From Planctomycetaceae bacterium UBA6172 (lineage in GTDB: Bacteria; Planctomycetota; Planctomycetia; Pirellulales; Pirellulaceae), in assembly GCA_002422955.1 (NCBI GenBank), contig DITY01000194.1:1-10982 (forward strand): a stretch of DNA of 10,982 nucleotides, given 5' to 3'. Within the stretch, counting starts at the first letter, position 1, and the number at the start of each line of letters is the position of its first letter. Below are positions 1-7,131 of this stretch, piece by piece. Position numbers and translations under genes: made by a program. The notes beneath the pieces are model-generated. The model worked only from the letters and a program-made list of their open reading frames with translations, was not told where the DNA came from and searched no databases.

Positions 1-6
1 TCGAAG

Positions 7-81
7 TTACGGGATGGTGACCGAGCAGTCGCCTTGCGGCAGCAAGCCATCGTTGTCGAACCCAGGAATGCTGTCGGTCAT
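7..81 (-). pseudogene. N-terminal remnant of a DUF6932-like protein, interrupted by in-frame TAA
   Basis: From the ATG at 81 a 24-codon frame reads IPGFDNDGLLPQGD near its start and ends with TAA at 7-9. The pattern (short acidic start, FD.DGLLP.GD, then a V-T step) resembles, from memory, the N-terminus of DUF6932-type proteins in planctomycetes, which continue with a Glu-Leu-Arg stretch. Here the codons after Ile-Pro are TAA, CTT, CGA, so one base change (GAA to TAA) would explain the stop, and Leu-Arg follows in frame as the family would predict. The start is well supported: AGAGGGGAG lies just upstream and a strong promoter precedes it. The rest of the gene would lie left of the window. 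Alternatives are a real 24-residue leader peptide or a chance frame. The family assignment rests on few residues and is tentative. Confidence 0.4.
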
Positions 82-83
82 CG

Positions 84-92
84 CTCCCCTCT
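84..92 (-). promoter_or_regulatory. Strong Shine-Dalgarno for the 81 start
   Basis: On the minus strand AGAGGGGAG lies immediately upstream of the ATG at 81, separated by CG. It is the best ribosome binding site in the window; most other genes here have none that is obvious. It supports the 81 start as genuine even though the frame is short. Confidence 0.6.
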
Positions 93-100
93 ATTTCAAC

Positions 101-131
101 ATAATTGTCACACTTGACACTGCTGTCAAGT
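101..131 (-). promoter_or_regulatory. Sigma70-like promoter overlapping a palindromic operator
   Basis: On the minus strand a perfect TTGACA (-35, 129-124) is followed after exactly 17 bp by AATTAT (-10, 106-101; 4 of 6 matches to TATAAT). Transcription would begin about 15 bp before the ATG at 81. The -35 lies inside a perfect 8-bp inverted repeat, ACTTGACA-CTGC-TGTCAAGT (112-131 on the plus strand). A further TGTCA at 106-110 makes three alternating TGTCA/TGACA half-sites, each separated by 4 bp, spanning -35 to -10. This is the geometry of an operator for a dimeric helix-turn-helix repressor that blocks RNA polymerase. The repressor is not in the window. Confidence 0.6.
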
Positions 132-342
132 TAAGGCGTTGAGCGGGGGTACGCCGTTCTAGGAGAACGCTGGTTTTCCACGGCGAAATCCGGATGGGGC
201 GCCGTTCGTTTTGCATGACAGCTCAGACGCTCCCCAACCATGGTTCATAGCGTCGCCGCTCCGTCAGTTCGCCCTGCCATGGGCCAAGCGGCGGCGCGAT
301 GGTCGATTGGCGGCGGAATTGCCGGTGCGCGTGGGCTGGTGA
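132..342. other. Non-coding spacer with small inverted repeats
   Basis: This spacer separates the upstream side of the 81 promoter from the 3' end of the hydrolase gene. No convincing gene is seen. It holds a 6-bp stem with 3-nt loop (CGTTCT-AGG-AGAACG, 155-169), followed on the plus strand by CTGGTTTT, and a 10-bp palindrome AACCATGGTT (236-245). The first could act as a weak terminator on the plus strand, but no plus-strand gene leads into it. No clear terminator for the minus-strand hydrolase gene ending at 343 was found. Confidence 0.3.
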
Positions 343-1872
343 TCAGTCGGTCGGGATCGGCTTGCTGGTGAAGGGGCGGGTTTCGGGCAGGACGCTGACG
401 TCGGTGGTCAGGCGGAGCGGCAAGGGGGTGCCGAGGTTGAACTCGCACTGCACGAAGGCCGCGACCCAGCCTTCGGCCGGGACCTCGATCTTGGCGCGAT
501 AGACGCCGTCCGCATCCTTGGTCAGCTCGGTTGGCTTGAAGGCCTTACCGATCGTGTCGACACGGAAATCACGCGTCTCTTTGTTGTAGGCCTGCCACAG
601 TTTGACGCTCTTGGGCTCCGTATCGCAGCGGACCTCGATCGACCCGTCGGCTTGGTGGGTCCAGCTGAACTCGGGACGCGGGATGTCGTTGACGATCGAG
701 TAGTGGAACGCGATCAGGGTTTCCAAAGCGTTCGACTCGCGCAGCGAATGGTCCGCGTTGGGGACGTAGCACAGGTTCTTTTCACCGGGCAAGTCGTCGA
801 AATAGAACTTGGACGAATCGGGGCAGAAGAACTGGTCGCCGGTCGCGTTGATGATGCATTTGGGCATCGTGAAGCGATCCCGATACGCGAACGGGTCTTC
901 GAGCTGCAGCAACTCGCGGTACCGCTCGGTATCGCGGCGCTGCATGATCCGGTGGTTGACGTAATCACCGATCGCGGGGGCCCAAAAGCCGTAATTGGCA
1001 TAGTGATTTCGCATCGAGACGTCCATGTTCAGCACGTCGATCACGATTGGAGCGATGGCGACCACGCGTTTGTCGACGGCTGCCGTCATCCAAGTGGTCC
1101 AGCCGCGTTTGGAACCGCCCGCGACGACGAACTGGTCGATCGTCATGTTGCCGCCCTCGTCACTTGCCAGGAACGCCTGGACGGTGTCCATCGCGCGGAC
1201 GACCGACTTGACCATCGGTAGTCGCGCCGGCCAGCGGCTGTCGCCCGTCTTGATGTATTGATCCCAGGTGTAGCCGATCAAGTCGTCTTCTTTGCGGGGG
1301 ACTCCATCGCCGTGGAAGGTGAGCGGTTGGTTGGGAACTTGCTTCAGTTCGGCGACCACCGATCCGGTGGCCGAGGCGATCGCGGCGACCTGGGCGTCGA
1401 TCGACTTGGGTGCTGCGCCGCCGTTCGCCCCGCCGCCGATGAACATCATCGCCTTGTTCGACTTGGCCGTTTTGGGCTTGAAGATGCAGAGCCAATGTTG
1501 CCACTGCGGCCGATCGACTTCGCTCGGAGTGAGCCAGGTTTGCGAAATCAGATCGATCACGAAGTAGGTACCGATGACGGTTTCCTCGCGGTGGACCAAT
1601 TTCCATTGGAAGGAATCATCGGGGGCGGCGACGTAGTGATCCAATGCGGTCAATTCCTCGTTCAAGTCCGTTGCGACCGCGGTGACCGGGGTGGCGACCT
1701 CGGCCGTGGCGGCACTGCCCTTTACCTGCGCTTTATCTTGGGCGTGAGTCAGCGCGGGGGTGGCGAGCAGGCAAACTACCGCCCAGGACGCGAGGGAGTG
1801 GCTGAGCTTGCTTCGGAGGGCGCGGGCAAGGCGAAAGTGCGGTGATCGGGCGAAGAAGTCGGTGTATGGCAT
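343..1872 (-). CDS. Secreted PhoPQ-activated pathogenicity-related (PqaA-type) alpha/beta hydrolase
   Basis: This is a 509-residue protein of the PhoPQ-activated pathogenicity-related family (PqaA in Salmonella, AprA in Dictyostelium), alpha/beta hydrolases whose substrates are mostly unknown. A basic N-region is followed by a hydrophobic stretch (about residues 29-42) ending in THA-Q at 44/45, a good Sec signal peptidase site, so the mature protein is probably periplasmic or secreted. The nucleophile elbow is GGSKRGW (252-258, Ser254). The likely acid is Asp346 in GDQFF and the likely base His375 in NADHS, so the triad looks complete. A C-terminal beta-rich domain (about 400-509) follows, as in the family. 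The ATG at 1872 is the only good start; no Shine-Dalgarno is seen. It is transcribed alone, divergent from the DUF2062 gene. Family assignment is firm; substrate is unknown. Confidence 0.88.
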   Translation of the reverse strand: MPYTDFFARSPHFRLARALRSKLSHSLASWAVVCLLATPALTHAQDKAQVKGSAATAEVATPVTAVATDLNEELTALDHYVAAPDDSFQWKLVHREETVIGTYFVIDLISQTWLTPSEVDRPQWQHWLCIFKPKTAKSNKAMMFIGGGANGGAAPKSIDAQVAAIASATGSVVAELKQVPNQPLTFHGDGVPRKEDDLIGYTWDQYIKTGDSRWPARLPMVKSVVRAMDTVQAFLASDEGGNMTIDQFVVAGGSKRGWTTWMTAAVDKRVVAIAPIVIDVLNMDVSMRNHYANYGFWAPAIGDYVNHRIMQRRDTERYRELLQLEDPFAYRDRFTMPKCIINATGDQFFCPDSSKFYFDDLPGEKNLCYVPNADHSLRESNALETLIAFHYSIVNDIPRPEFSWTHQADGSIEVRCDTEPKSVKLWQAYNKETRDFRVDTIGKAFKPTELTKDADGVYRAKIEVPAEGWVAAFVQCEFNLGTPLPLRLTTDVSVLPETRPFTSKPIPTD

Positions 1873-2148
1873 GGTTTGAATACGCTGGTTGTCAGTCGAA
1901 TCAGGTTTCGGGACGAGAGAGGGGAAATGGACCCAGGGACACCCGATTCTAACGATTCAGTCAGCCGGGGAGGAAGGTTGTCACGGCGATGGCTGTTTGG
2001 TTTGCCGGCACGAGAGCCGTCCGGCTGGTTGACCCAGGGCGGCCAAGTGGGGATCAAGGCTCGGGAGTCTGGGTTGTCCTGACGGGCGGCTTGGGGTGAC
2101 AATGCCGGCTGGTGAACGAGTGACCGGTAGTTGAGGATCGAGACGTCG
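1873..2148. other. Divergent intergenic region between the hydrolase and DUF2062 genes
   Basis: This region must hold the promoters for both divergent genes. On the minus strand TAGAAT (1951-1946) is a good -10 match, but no -35 lies at normal spacing. On the plus strand TTGACC (about 2029-2034) is a possible -35 without a clear -10. No gene or strong repeat was recognised here. Confidence 0.3.
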
Positions 2149-2757
2149 ATGAGTTCGGAGTCGCCCCCACGTCGCAGGACCCGCCCGAAAGTATGGCGGA
2201 TTCCCACTCGCCGCGACGTTTATCGCTGGGTGGTGTCGGCGCGTCGGTTCGTGGTTCGGCAGGTCCTGCATGCCGACGATCCTCCTCACCGCCTGGCCCT
2301 GGGGGTCGGCATCGGGATGTTCGTGATGTTCACGCCGACGATCGGGATGCAATCCGTGATCGTCGTCGCCCTGGCATGGTTGTTGGGCGCGAATAAGTTG
2401 GTTGGGTTGCCGCTGATTTGGATCAGCAATCCGGCGACCTTCGTGCCGATTTATTACCCCTGCTACCGGATCGGCCGGTGGATCATGGGGGGCGAGCCGA
2501 CATCGACGGCCTGGTGGAAGGAGTTGGCGTCTCCGCCGGAGGGACGGGCCGAATCGCTTCGATTTTACTGGGGCCGCATGCTGGAGATCATCGGGCCACT
2601 GACCCTAGGCGGCCTGGTCGTGGGGGCGGTATTTGGGACGCTGAGCTACGTCCTGACGTATCAGGTTGTGGTCAAGTACCGCGCCTTGCGGGCACGGCAC
2701 TTGCTGGCGCTGGCCGAGGCTGCCGCGGTGCAGGCGACCGACCAGCAGCCGGATTGA
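2149..2757 (+). CDS. DUF2062 family membrane protein
   Basis: This 202-residue protein matches the DUF2062 pattern: a basic cytoplasmic N-terminus, then the hallmark hydrophobic core LALGVGIGMFVMFTPTIGMQ, a second helix, the segment LPLIWISNPATFVPIYYPCY with its conserved N-P, and a last helix IGPLTLGGLVVGAVFG before a polar tail. It is predicted to be an inner-membrane protein. The molecular role of DUF2062 is not established; some members are fused to or sit near glycosyltransferases, but no such partner is present here. The frame could begin at a TTG at 2131. I prefer the ATG at 2149 because a GAG lies 6 nt upstream and the family core starts well downstream of it. It is a single-gene unit, convergent with the Gfo/Idh gene. 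Confidence 0.85.
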   Translation: MSSESPPRRRTRPKVWRIPTRRDVYRWVVSARRFVVRQVLHADDPPHRLALGVGIGMFVMFTPTIGMQSVIVVALAWLLGANKLVGLPLIWISNPATFVPIYYPCYRIGRWIMGGEPTSTAWWKELASPPEGRAESLRFYWGRMLEIIGPLTLGGLVVGAVFGTLSYVLTYQVVVKYRALRARHLLALAEAAAVQATDQQPD

Positions 2758-2791
2758 TCGGGGGGCTACCGCGTCGTCCCGAGTCGTGGCA

Positions 2792-2838
2792 GAAGCCGGC
2801 GCGATTCGGGCGGCTTCGCGTCTCGGGCCTACGCCGAG
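2792..2838. terminator. Candidate hairpins between convergent genes
   Basis: In the 82-nt gap between the stops of DUF2062 (2757) and the Gfo/Idh gene (2840) there are two inverted repeats: GAAGCCG (2792-2798) with CGGCTTC (2811-2817), a 7-bp stem with 12-nt loop, and CTCGG (2822-2826) with CCGAG (2834-2838). Their place between convergent genes fits a bidirectional terminator. Neither is followed by a T-run, so this is not a classical intrinsic terminator. Confidence 0.35.
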
Positions 2839-2839
2839 G

Positions 2840-4144
2840 TCAGGTTAGCGACCAAGGGGCGCGGGGTTGGCGGTTTTGCATCGCCGCGGCTGTCGGGTCG
2901 TTGATGATCTGTTCGGTTGTGGCGTCCCACTGCAGTTTGCGACCGGTGCGGAGGGCGAGGTTGCCGAGGTGGCAAGCGGTCGCGGTGCGATGGCCGATCG
3001 CCACGTCGCAGATCGGCAACTTTCTCGAGGCGACGCATTCGAGGAAGTCGCGATGGTGGTTGTTGCTGGCGTAGAGGTCGACCAGACCGTCAGAACCACC
3101 CGGCTTCTGAGCATCGATCACGATCGAATCGGGTTTCGATTCGAGTCGGCCGCGGTTGACGTAGATCTCGCCATCGCTGCCGATGAAGCGAGTGCCCATG
3201 ACGATATCCTTTTGCCCTTGGCCGACGGTCATCGTGACATCGTTCGGATATTGATAGGTCAATCGACAGGCGGTGGAGACGTCGATCCAGCCTTGGGGGT
3301 GGAACTCGCCCGTGCCCTCGACGCTGAGTGGGCCGGATTCATCCATCCCCATCCCCCAATGGGCGATGTCGATGTGATGCGCGCCCCAGTTGGTCATTTG
3401 GCCGCCGGAAAAATCCCAGAAGAAGCGGAAGTTGTAATGGACGCGGTCGACGTTGTAGGGCCGCATCGGGGCGGGGCCAACCCACAAGTCATAGTCCAGG
3501 TTGGCGGGGGCTGTCGTGTCGGGCACGGGGGAGCGTTTGGCGAAGGGGTGGTTCGAATCGGCGATCCCGACATGCACCTCCTTGAGCTTGCCGATACGGC
3601 CAGAACGGACGAGTTGGCAGGCGAGCCGAAAGTTGCTCGCCGAACGTTGCTGCGAACCGGTCTGCACGATGCGGTTGAATTCTCGGGCCGCCGTGACCAT
3701 CCGCTTGCCTTCGTCGATCGTCAGTGTCAGTGGCTTTTCACAATAGACGTCTTTACCGGCGCGGCAGGCTTCGATCGTGGGGATGGCGTGCCAGTGATCG
3801 GGGGTGCTGATCACGACCGCATCGATATCTTTGCGATCGAGTAACCGGCGAAAGTCGGCGACGCCATCGAGGGTGCGGCCCGTCTTATCGCTGAATCGCT
3901 TGCCAGCGGCGGCCAACTTCTCCGAGTCGACGTCGCAGATCGCGGCGGCGTTGTCGGCGAACTGCATCAGGTTGCCGGTCCCCTGCCCTCCGACGCCGAT
4001 GTGGGCGGTGATCACGCGTTCGTTCGCCCCAAAGGCGCGGCTGGGGATGAACATCGGTGCCGTGGCAACCCCGGCGCCGCTGAGCGCTAGGAAACGACGG
4101 CGAGATAGGCTACCGGGGCGGATCGACGAGAGACGCGGGGCCAT
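2840..4144 (-). CDS. Tat-exported Gfo/Idh/MocA family oxidoreductase
   Basis: This 434-residue NAD(P)-dependent sugar or inositol dehydrogenase-like protein begins with a twin-arginine signal: SRRRFLALSGAG at 14-25, a hydrophobic stretch, then SRAFGA-NE near 35-42. It should be exported folded, with cofactor. The Rossmann fold follows with GVGGQGTGN (50-58), the acidic ICDVD at the second strand, TPDHWHA (114-120) and the family motif C-EKP (Lys137, the usual catalytic or cofactor lysine). HHIDIAHWGMG, in the C-terminal alpha/beta domain, is typical of the exported planctomycete paralogues. Substrate is unknown. I chose the ATG at 4144 because AGGA sits 9 nt upstream; ATGs at 4153 and 4183 are in frame and would only lengthen the N-terminus. 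The gene lies 119 nt after the antiporter stop on the same strand and may be cotranscribed, though repeats sit between them. Confidence 0.9.
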   Translation of the reverse strand: MAPRLSSIRPGSLSRRRFLALSGAGVATAPMFIPSRAFGANERVITAHIGVGGQGTGNLMQFADNAAAICDVDSEKLAAAGKRFSDKTGRTLDGVADFRRLLDRKDIDAVVISTPDHWHAIPTIEACRAGKDVYCEKPLTLTIDEGKRMVTAAREFNRIVQTGSQQRSASNFRLACQLVRSGRIGKLKEVHVGIADSNHPFAKRSPVPDTTAPANLDYDLWVGPAPMRPYNVDRVHYNFRFFWDFSGGQMTNWGAHHIDIAHWGMGMDESGPLSVEGTGEFHPQGWIDVSTACRLTYQYPNDVTMTVGQGQKDIVMGTRFIGSDGEIYVNRGRLESKPDSIVIDAQKPGGSDGLVDLYASNNHHRDFLECVASRKLPICDVAIGHRTATACHLGNLALRTGRKLQWDATTEQIINDPTAAAMQNRQPRAPWSLT

Positions 4145-4226
4145 GGCGGGCATTCCTGGAGGAGCGAGAAGTGGCAATCGCATCTGCAGTTTGCCCGACC
4201 CTTTGGCTGGGTGCAAGCCAGACCCG

Positions 4227-4254
4227 GCCCTTCGCGACGGGCCCTTCGCGACGG
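4227..4254. repeat. 14-bp perfect tandem duplication of a near-palindrome
   Basis: GCCCTTCGCGACGG occurs twice in tandem (4227-4240 and 4241-4254), followed by GC. Each unit with the next two bases (GCCCTTCGCGACGGGC) is a palindrome except for one mismatched pair, with TCGCGA at the centre. It begins 9 nt beyond the antiporter stop on the minus strand, between that gene and the Gfo/Idh gene. It could form one or two short GC-rich stems that end or attenuate transcription, or it may be a local duplication with no role. Confidence 0.6.
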
Positions 4255-4263
4255 GCGCGATCG

Positions 4264-5619
4264 TCAATCGACGGTCGAACGGGGGCGGCGATGATGGTCG
4301 GGGCTGGTGCCACGCATCGCCAGATCGAAGATCGGCGAGGCCATCAGCGTGGTGACCACGGCCATGATGACGAGTGTCGCGAACAATTCCTCGCTGATGA
4401 TGCCACGCTGCAAGCCGATGTTGATGATGATCAGTTCCATCAGCCCACGGGCGTTCATCAGCGTGCCGATACCGAGCGATTCCTGGTGGCTTAGACCGGT
4501 GGCGCGGGACGCCAGGTAGCAGGCGACCCCCTTGCCGATCACGGCGACCAGCAACACCAGCAGACAGAGTCCCCACAGGTACCAGGAATTGAGCAGACCG
4601 ATTTGCGTATTCAGCCCGGAGTAGGTGAAGAACAGCGGCAGCAACAGCGCCACGGTCAGCGGTTGGATCCGGCGGACCAAGCCTTCGCAGATCGGCCCCC
4701 GTGGCATCACGGCGCCGATCACGAAGGCCCCAAAGACCGCGTGCAGATGGAGCCAGTCCGTAAACCACGCGCCTAGCGACATGCAGACCAGTCCGACAAC
4801 GAAGCCGACATCGGTCAATTCCTTTTTCGCGGTCTTGATCGCCGAAGCGGCCTTGGCCCTATCAGGATTTCCGGGCGGTAGGTCCTGTGGCTCGATCTTG
4901 AGCAGCCGGTGTTGCCAGCGGGCGAGCAAGGGGCGGAGGATCAACGCGGCGAAGGCGACGAATAGCACAGCCCCCACGATCGTGCCAACGGCGCGGCTCG
5001 GATCGCCGTCGAAGCTCGCCAGCACCAGGGCGAGCAGGCACCAGGCGGTGACATCGTCGATCGCACCGGCGCCGATCGCGACGGTGCCCATCAGGGTCCC
5101 GGAGAGATTCTTGAAGTGGATGATGCGGGCTAGCATCGGAAAGGCGGTGATGCACATCGACGCGCCCAGGAACAGCATGGCCTCGTTGAGCGTGGTCCGT
5201 TCGGGAAACAGATTCGTGGAGTAGTGGAAGTAGGCTGCCAGCGCGGCGCCGAGCGCGAACGGGGCTGCCATGCCTGCCAGCGATACGGCGAGCGACGATC
5301 GCAGGTTGTTGCGGATGACGTCGATGCGAAACTCCATCCCGACGATGAACATGTAGAGGGCCAGTCCGAGCTGCGAGGCGGGGAACAGGTAACTCTGCGT
5401 GTCGCGGGACTGCTGGGTCGAATCCCAAGGAAAGATCGCCGCTTGCCAGTCGGGCGCGAACAACCCGAACAGCGACGGGCCGAGCAGGACGCCGGCGATC
5501 ATTTCAGCGACTACCTGAGGCTGGCCGAACTTGGCCGCCAGCACCCCCACAACGCGGCAAATGACCAAAATGACGGCGATTTGGGCGAAAAAGTGGACTG
5601 CCAGGTCGGTATTGGTCAT
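4264..5619 (-). CDS. CPA2-family cation/proton antiporter
   Basis: This 451-residue integral membrane protein belongs to the monovalent cation:proton antiporter-2 family (Pfam Na_H_Exchanger). About twelve hydrophobic segments are visible. The early motif GQPQVVAEMIAGVLLGPSLFG (32-52) is typical, and the ion-binding region AIDDVTAW has the Asp-Asp pair at 188-189. The later LMNARGLMELIIINIGL is close to plant CHX and related bacterial carriers. A charged cytoplasmic loop (about residues 240-270) separates the two halves. There is no C-terminal RCK/TrkA-N domain, so it is not a ligand-gated Kef system. It probably exchanges K+ or Na+ for H+; the ion cannot be told from sequence. Its ATG is 3 nt after the pyruvate kinase stop, with AAGG seven bases upstream inside the end of that gene, so translation is probably coupled. 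Confidence 0.9.
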   Translation of the reverse strand: MTNTDLAVHFFAQIAVILVICRVVGVLAAKFGQPQVVAEMIAGVLLGPSLFGLFAPDWQAAIFPWDSTQQSRDTQSYLFPASQLGLALYMFIVGMEFRIDVIRNNLRSSLAVSLAGMAAPFALGAALAAYFHYSTNLFPERTTLNEAMLFLGASMCITAFPMLARIIHFKNLSGTLMGTVAIGAGAIDDVTAWCLLALVLASFDGDPSRAVGTIVGAVLFVAFAALILRPLLARWQHRLLKIEPQDLPPGNPDRAKAASAIKTAKKELTDVGFVVGLVCMSLGAWFTDWLHLHAVFGAFVIGAVMPRGPICEGLVRRIQPLTVALLLPLFFTYSGLNTQIGLLNSWYLWGLCLLVLLVAVIGKGVACYLASRATGLSHQESLGIGTLMNARGLMELIIINIGLQRGIISEELFATLVIMAVVTTLMASPIFDLAMRGTSPDHHRRPRSTVD

Positions 5620-5622
5620 CGA

Positions 5623-7062
5623 TTAACCTTGTCCGACCGTATGCACGACCAGGACGTTGTGAGCCTTTTGGATTACGCCGCTGCCGGTGACGAACACGAC
5701 ATTGTCGCCGGTTGTCAAAAGGCCCTTCTCGCATCCCCAGCGGCTGATCTGGTCGAACAGCCTTTCGGTATCGTCGAACTCGGGTAAGAACAGTGGTTTG
5801 ATTCCCCACAACAGGCTCATCCGTCGCAGCGCCGCAGGGTTGTCGCTGGCGCCGATCGTCGGGATGCGGCTGCGGCTCTTGCTCTTGACCCATGCGGTTC
5901 CGCCACTGTGGGTCACGATCACGATCAGTTTGGCGTTGATCGATTCGGCGATCGCGGTTGCCGCGTCGGTGACCGCCGATGTGATCGGGTGGACGCGTTG
6001 GGTCTTCGGCGAACTTTTGATGTCCTCGACCAGTAATTTTTGCTCGGTATGCACCATGATCCGGTTCATGGTCGCGACCGCTTCCTCAGGGTAATCCCCG
6101 ATCGCCGTTTCGCCACTGAGCATGCAGGCATCGGCGCCGTCGAGGATCGCGTTGGCGACGTCGCTCGCTTCGGCCCGAGTGGGACGGCGATTGTGATGCA
6201 TCGATTCCAGCATCTGGGTCGCGACGATCACCGGTTTGCACTTCTCGCGGCAGACACGGATGATTCGCTTTTGCGCGACCGGCGTTTCGGCGACGTCGAT
6301 TTCGACCCCCAAGTCGCCGCGGGCGACCATCACCGCGTCGGCGGCGTCGACGATCTGTTCCAATTGCTCCAGGGCTTCTGGTTTCTCGATTTTGGCGATC
6401 GCCAACGCCTGCGATTCGTAGCTGACCAACAGGTTCTTGAGCGAATGCACGTCTTCGGCGGTACGGACGAAGCTGAGGCTGATGAAGTCGATGCCGTTTT
6501 GCGCGCCCCAAATGGCGTTGTCGACATCCGCGGGACGCATCGCCGAAACGCTCAGCTTGACGCCTGGCAGGTTGATCCCTTGGCGGCTGCGGATCTCACC
6601 ACCGCCGGTGACTTGGCAATGAGCCTCGTTGTTGGTGACCCGGTTGACGACGAGGGACACGGTCCCATCGGCCAACATCACGCGGTCGCCGGCGCGGAGT
6701 TCGTCGATCAGCCGTTTGTAGCTGCTGGGAAAATGATTCGGCGCTAGCGGTTGATCGCCGCGAATGAAGATGACTTCCGCGCCGTATTCACAGCGAAAGG
6801 GATCGACCATCAACTGCCCCAACCGCAGCTTGGGCCCGGAGAGGTCGAGCAGGACACCGACGTGGCAACCGGTTTGCTCCGCCGCCGTGCGGATGTTGGC
6901 CAGGACCTGTTCATGTTGTTCGCGGTCACCGTGAGCGGTGTTGATGCGAAAGATGTCCGCGCCGCAGCGGATCAACGCGGAGAGCTTCTCGACCGTATCG
7001 CAGGCCGGACCGACGGTGGCGATGATCTTGGTCGCGGCGTCGTTCAGGGAGAATCCTTGCAT
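5623..7062 (-). CDS. pyk: Pyruvate kinase (PykA-like, predicted K+-independent)
   Basis: This enzyme transfers phosphate from phosphoenolpyruvate to ADP, giving pyruvate and ATP in the cytoplasm. It has 479 residues from the ATG at 7062; a GTG two codons upstream is also possible. All core motifs are present: TKIIATVGPACDT, RINTAHG (39-45), DLSGPKLRLG (73-82), catalytic Lys224 in AKIEK, MVARGDLGVE (245-254), TQMLESM (282-288), RPTRAE (293-298) and MLSGETA, then the alpha/beta C-terminal domain with THSGGTA. Two positions stand out. The Ser of the usual R-N-x-S-H-G motif is Ala, and the usual TKGPEIRTG is replaced by LSGPKLRLG, with Lys for Glu. In characterised pyruvate kinases that Lys, with neighbouring Leu and Leu/Val/Ile, marks the K+-independent class. 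No Shine-Dalgarno is seen. It heads a transcript with the antiporter. Confidence 0.95.
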   Translation of the reverse strand: MQGFSLNDAATKIIATVGPACDTVEKLSALIRCGADIFRINTAHGDREQHEQVLANIRTAAEQTGCHVGVLLDLSGPKLRLGQLMVDPFRCEYGAEVIFIRGDQPLAPNHFPSSYKRLIDELRAGDRVMLADGTVSLVVNRVTNNEAHCQVTGGGEIRSRQGINLPGVKLSVSAMRPADVDNAIWGAQNGIDFISLSFVRTAEDVHSLKNLLVSYESQALAIAKIEKPEALEQLEQIVDAADAVMVARGDLGVEIDVAETPVAQKRIIRVCREKCKPVIVATQMLESMHHNRRPTRAEASDVANAILDGADACMLSGETAIGDYPEEAVATMNRIMVHTEQKLLVEDIKSSPKTQRVHPITSAVTDAATAIAESINAKLIVIVTHSGGTAWVKSKSRSRIPTIGASDNPAALRRMSLLWGIKPLFLPEFDDTERLFDQISRWGCEKGLLTTGDNVVFVTGSGVIQKAHNVLVVHTVGQG

Positions 7063-7094
7063 GGGCACGGTCGGCTGGGGTTAGCGGGTGGGGA

Positions 7095-7131
7095 GCGAAC
7101 GTCAGGCGGTGTCGAGACCGTTTCGGTTCGC
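7095..7131. promoter_or_regulatory. Nested inverted repeat in the pyk leader
   Basis: In the 187-nt gap between the divergent pyk and SufE-like genes, GCGAAC (7095-7100) pairs with GTTCGC (7126-7131), and inside it CGGT (7107-7110) pairs with ACCG (7117-7120). The structure lies 33-69 nt upstream of the pyk ATG and could be an RNA leader stem or a protein-binding palindrome. No convincing -35/-10 pair was found for either gene in this gap. Confidence 0.3.

Noticed and set aside
155..180. Intrinsic terminator at the CGTTCT-AGG-AGAACG stem
   Set aside because: The stem is only 6 bp, the T-run is short and offset, and no plus-strand gene leads into it; kept only as a note in the spacer entry.
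2131..2148. TTG start at 2131 for the DUF2062 gene
   Set aside because: An in-frame ATG at 2149 is available; the six extra residues add nothing recognisable.
2867..3844. Plus-strand open frame (325 codons) opposite the Gfo/Idh gene
   Set aside because: The minus-strand reading has a Tat signal and all Gfo/Idh motifs; the plus reading matches no family and spans no gap.
4145..4768. Upstream extension of the Gfo/Idh frame to 4768
   Set aside because: It overlaps the antiporter gene, is Arg/Pro-rich with no domain, and would bury the twin-arginine signal about 200 residues inside the protein.
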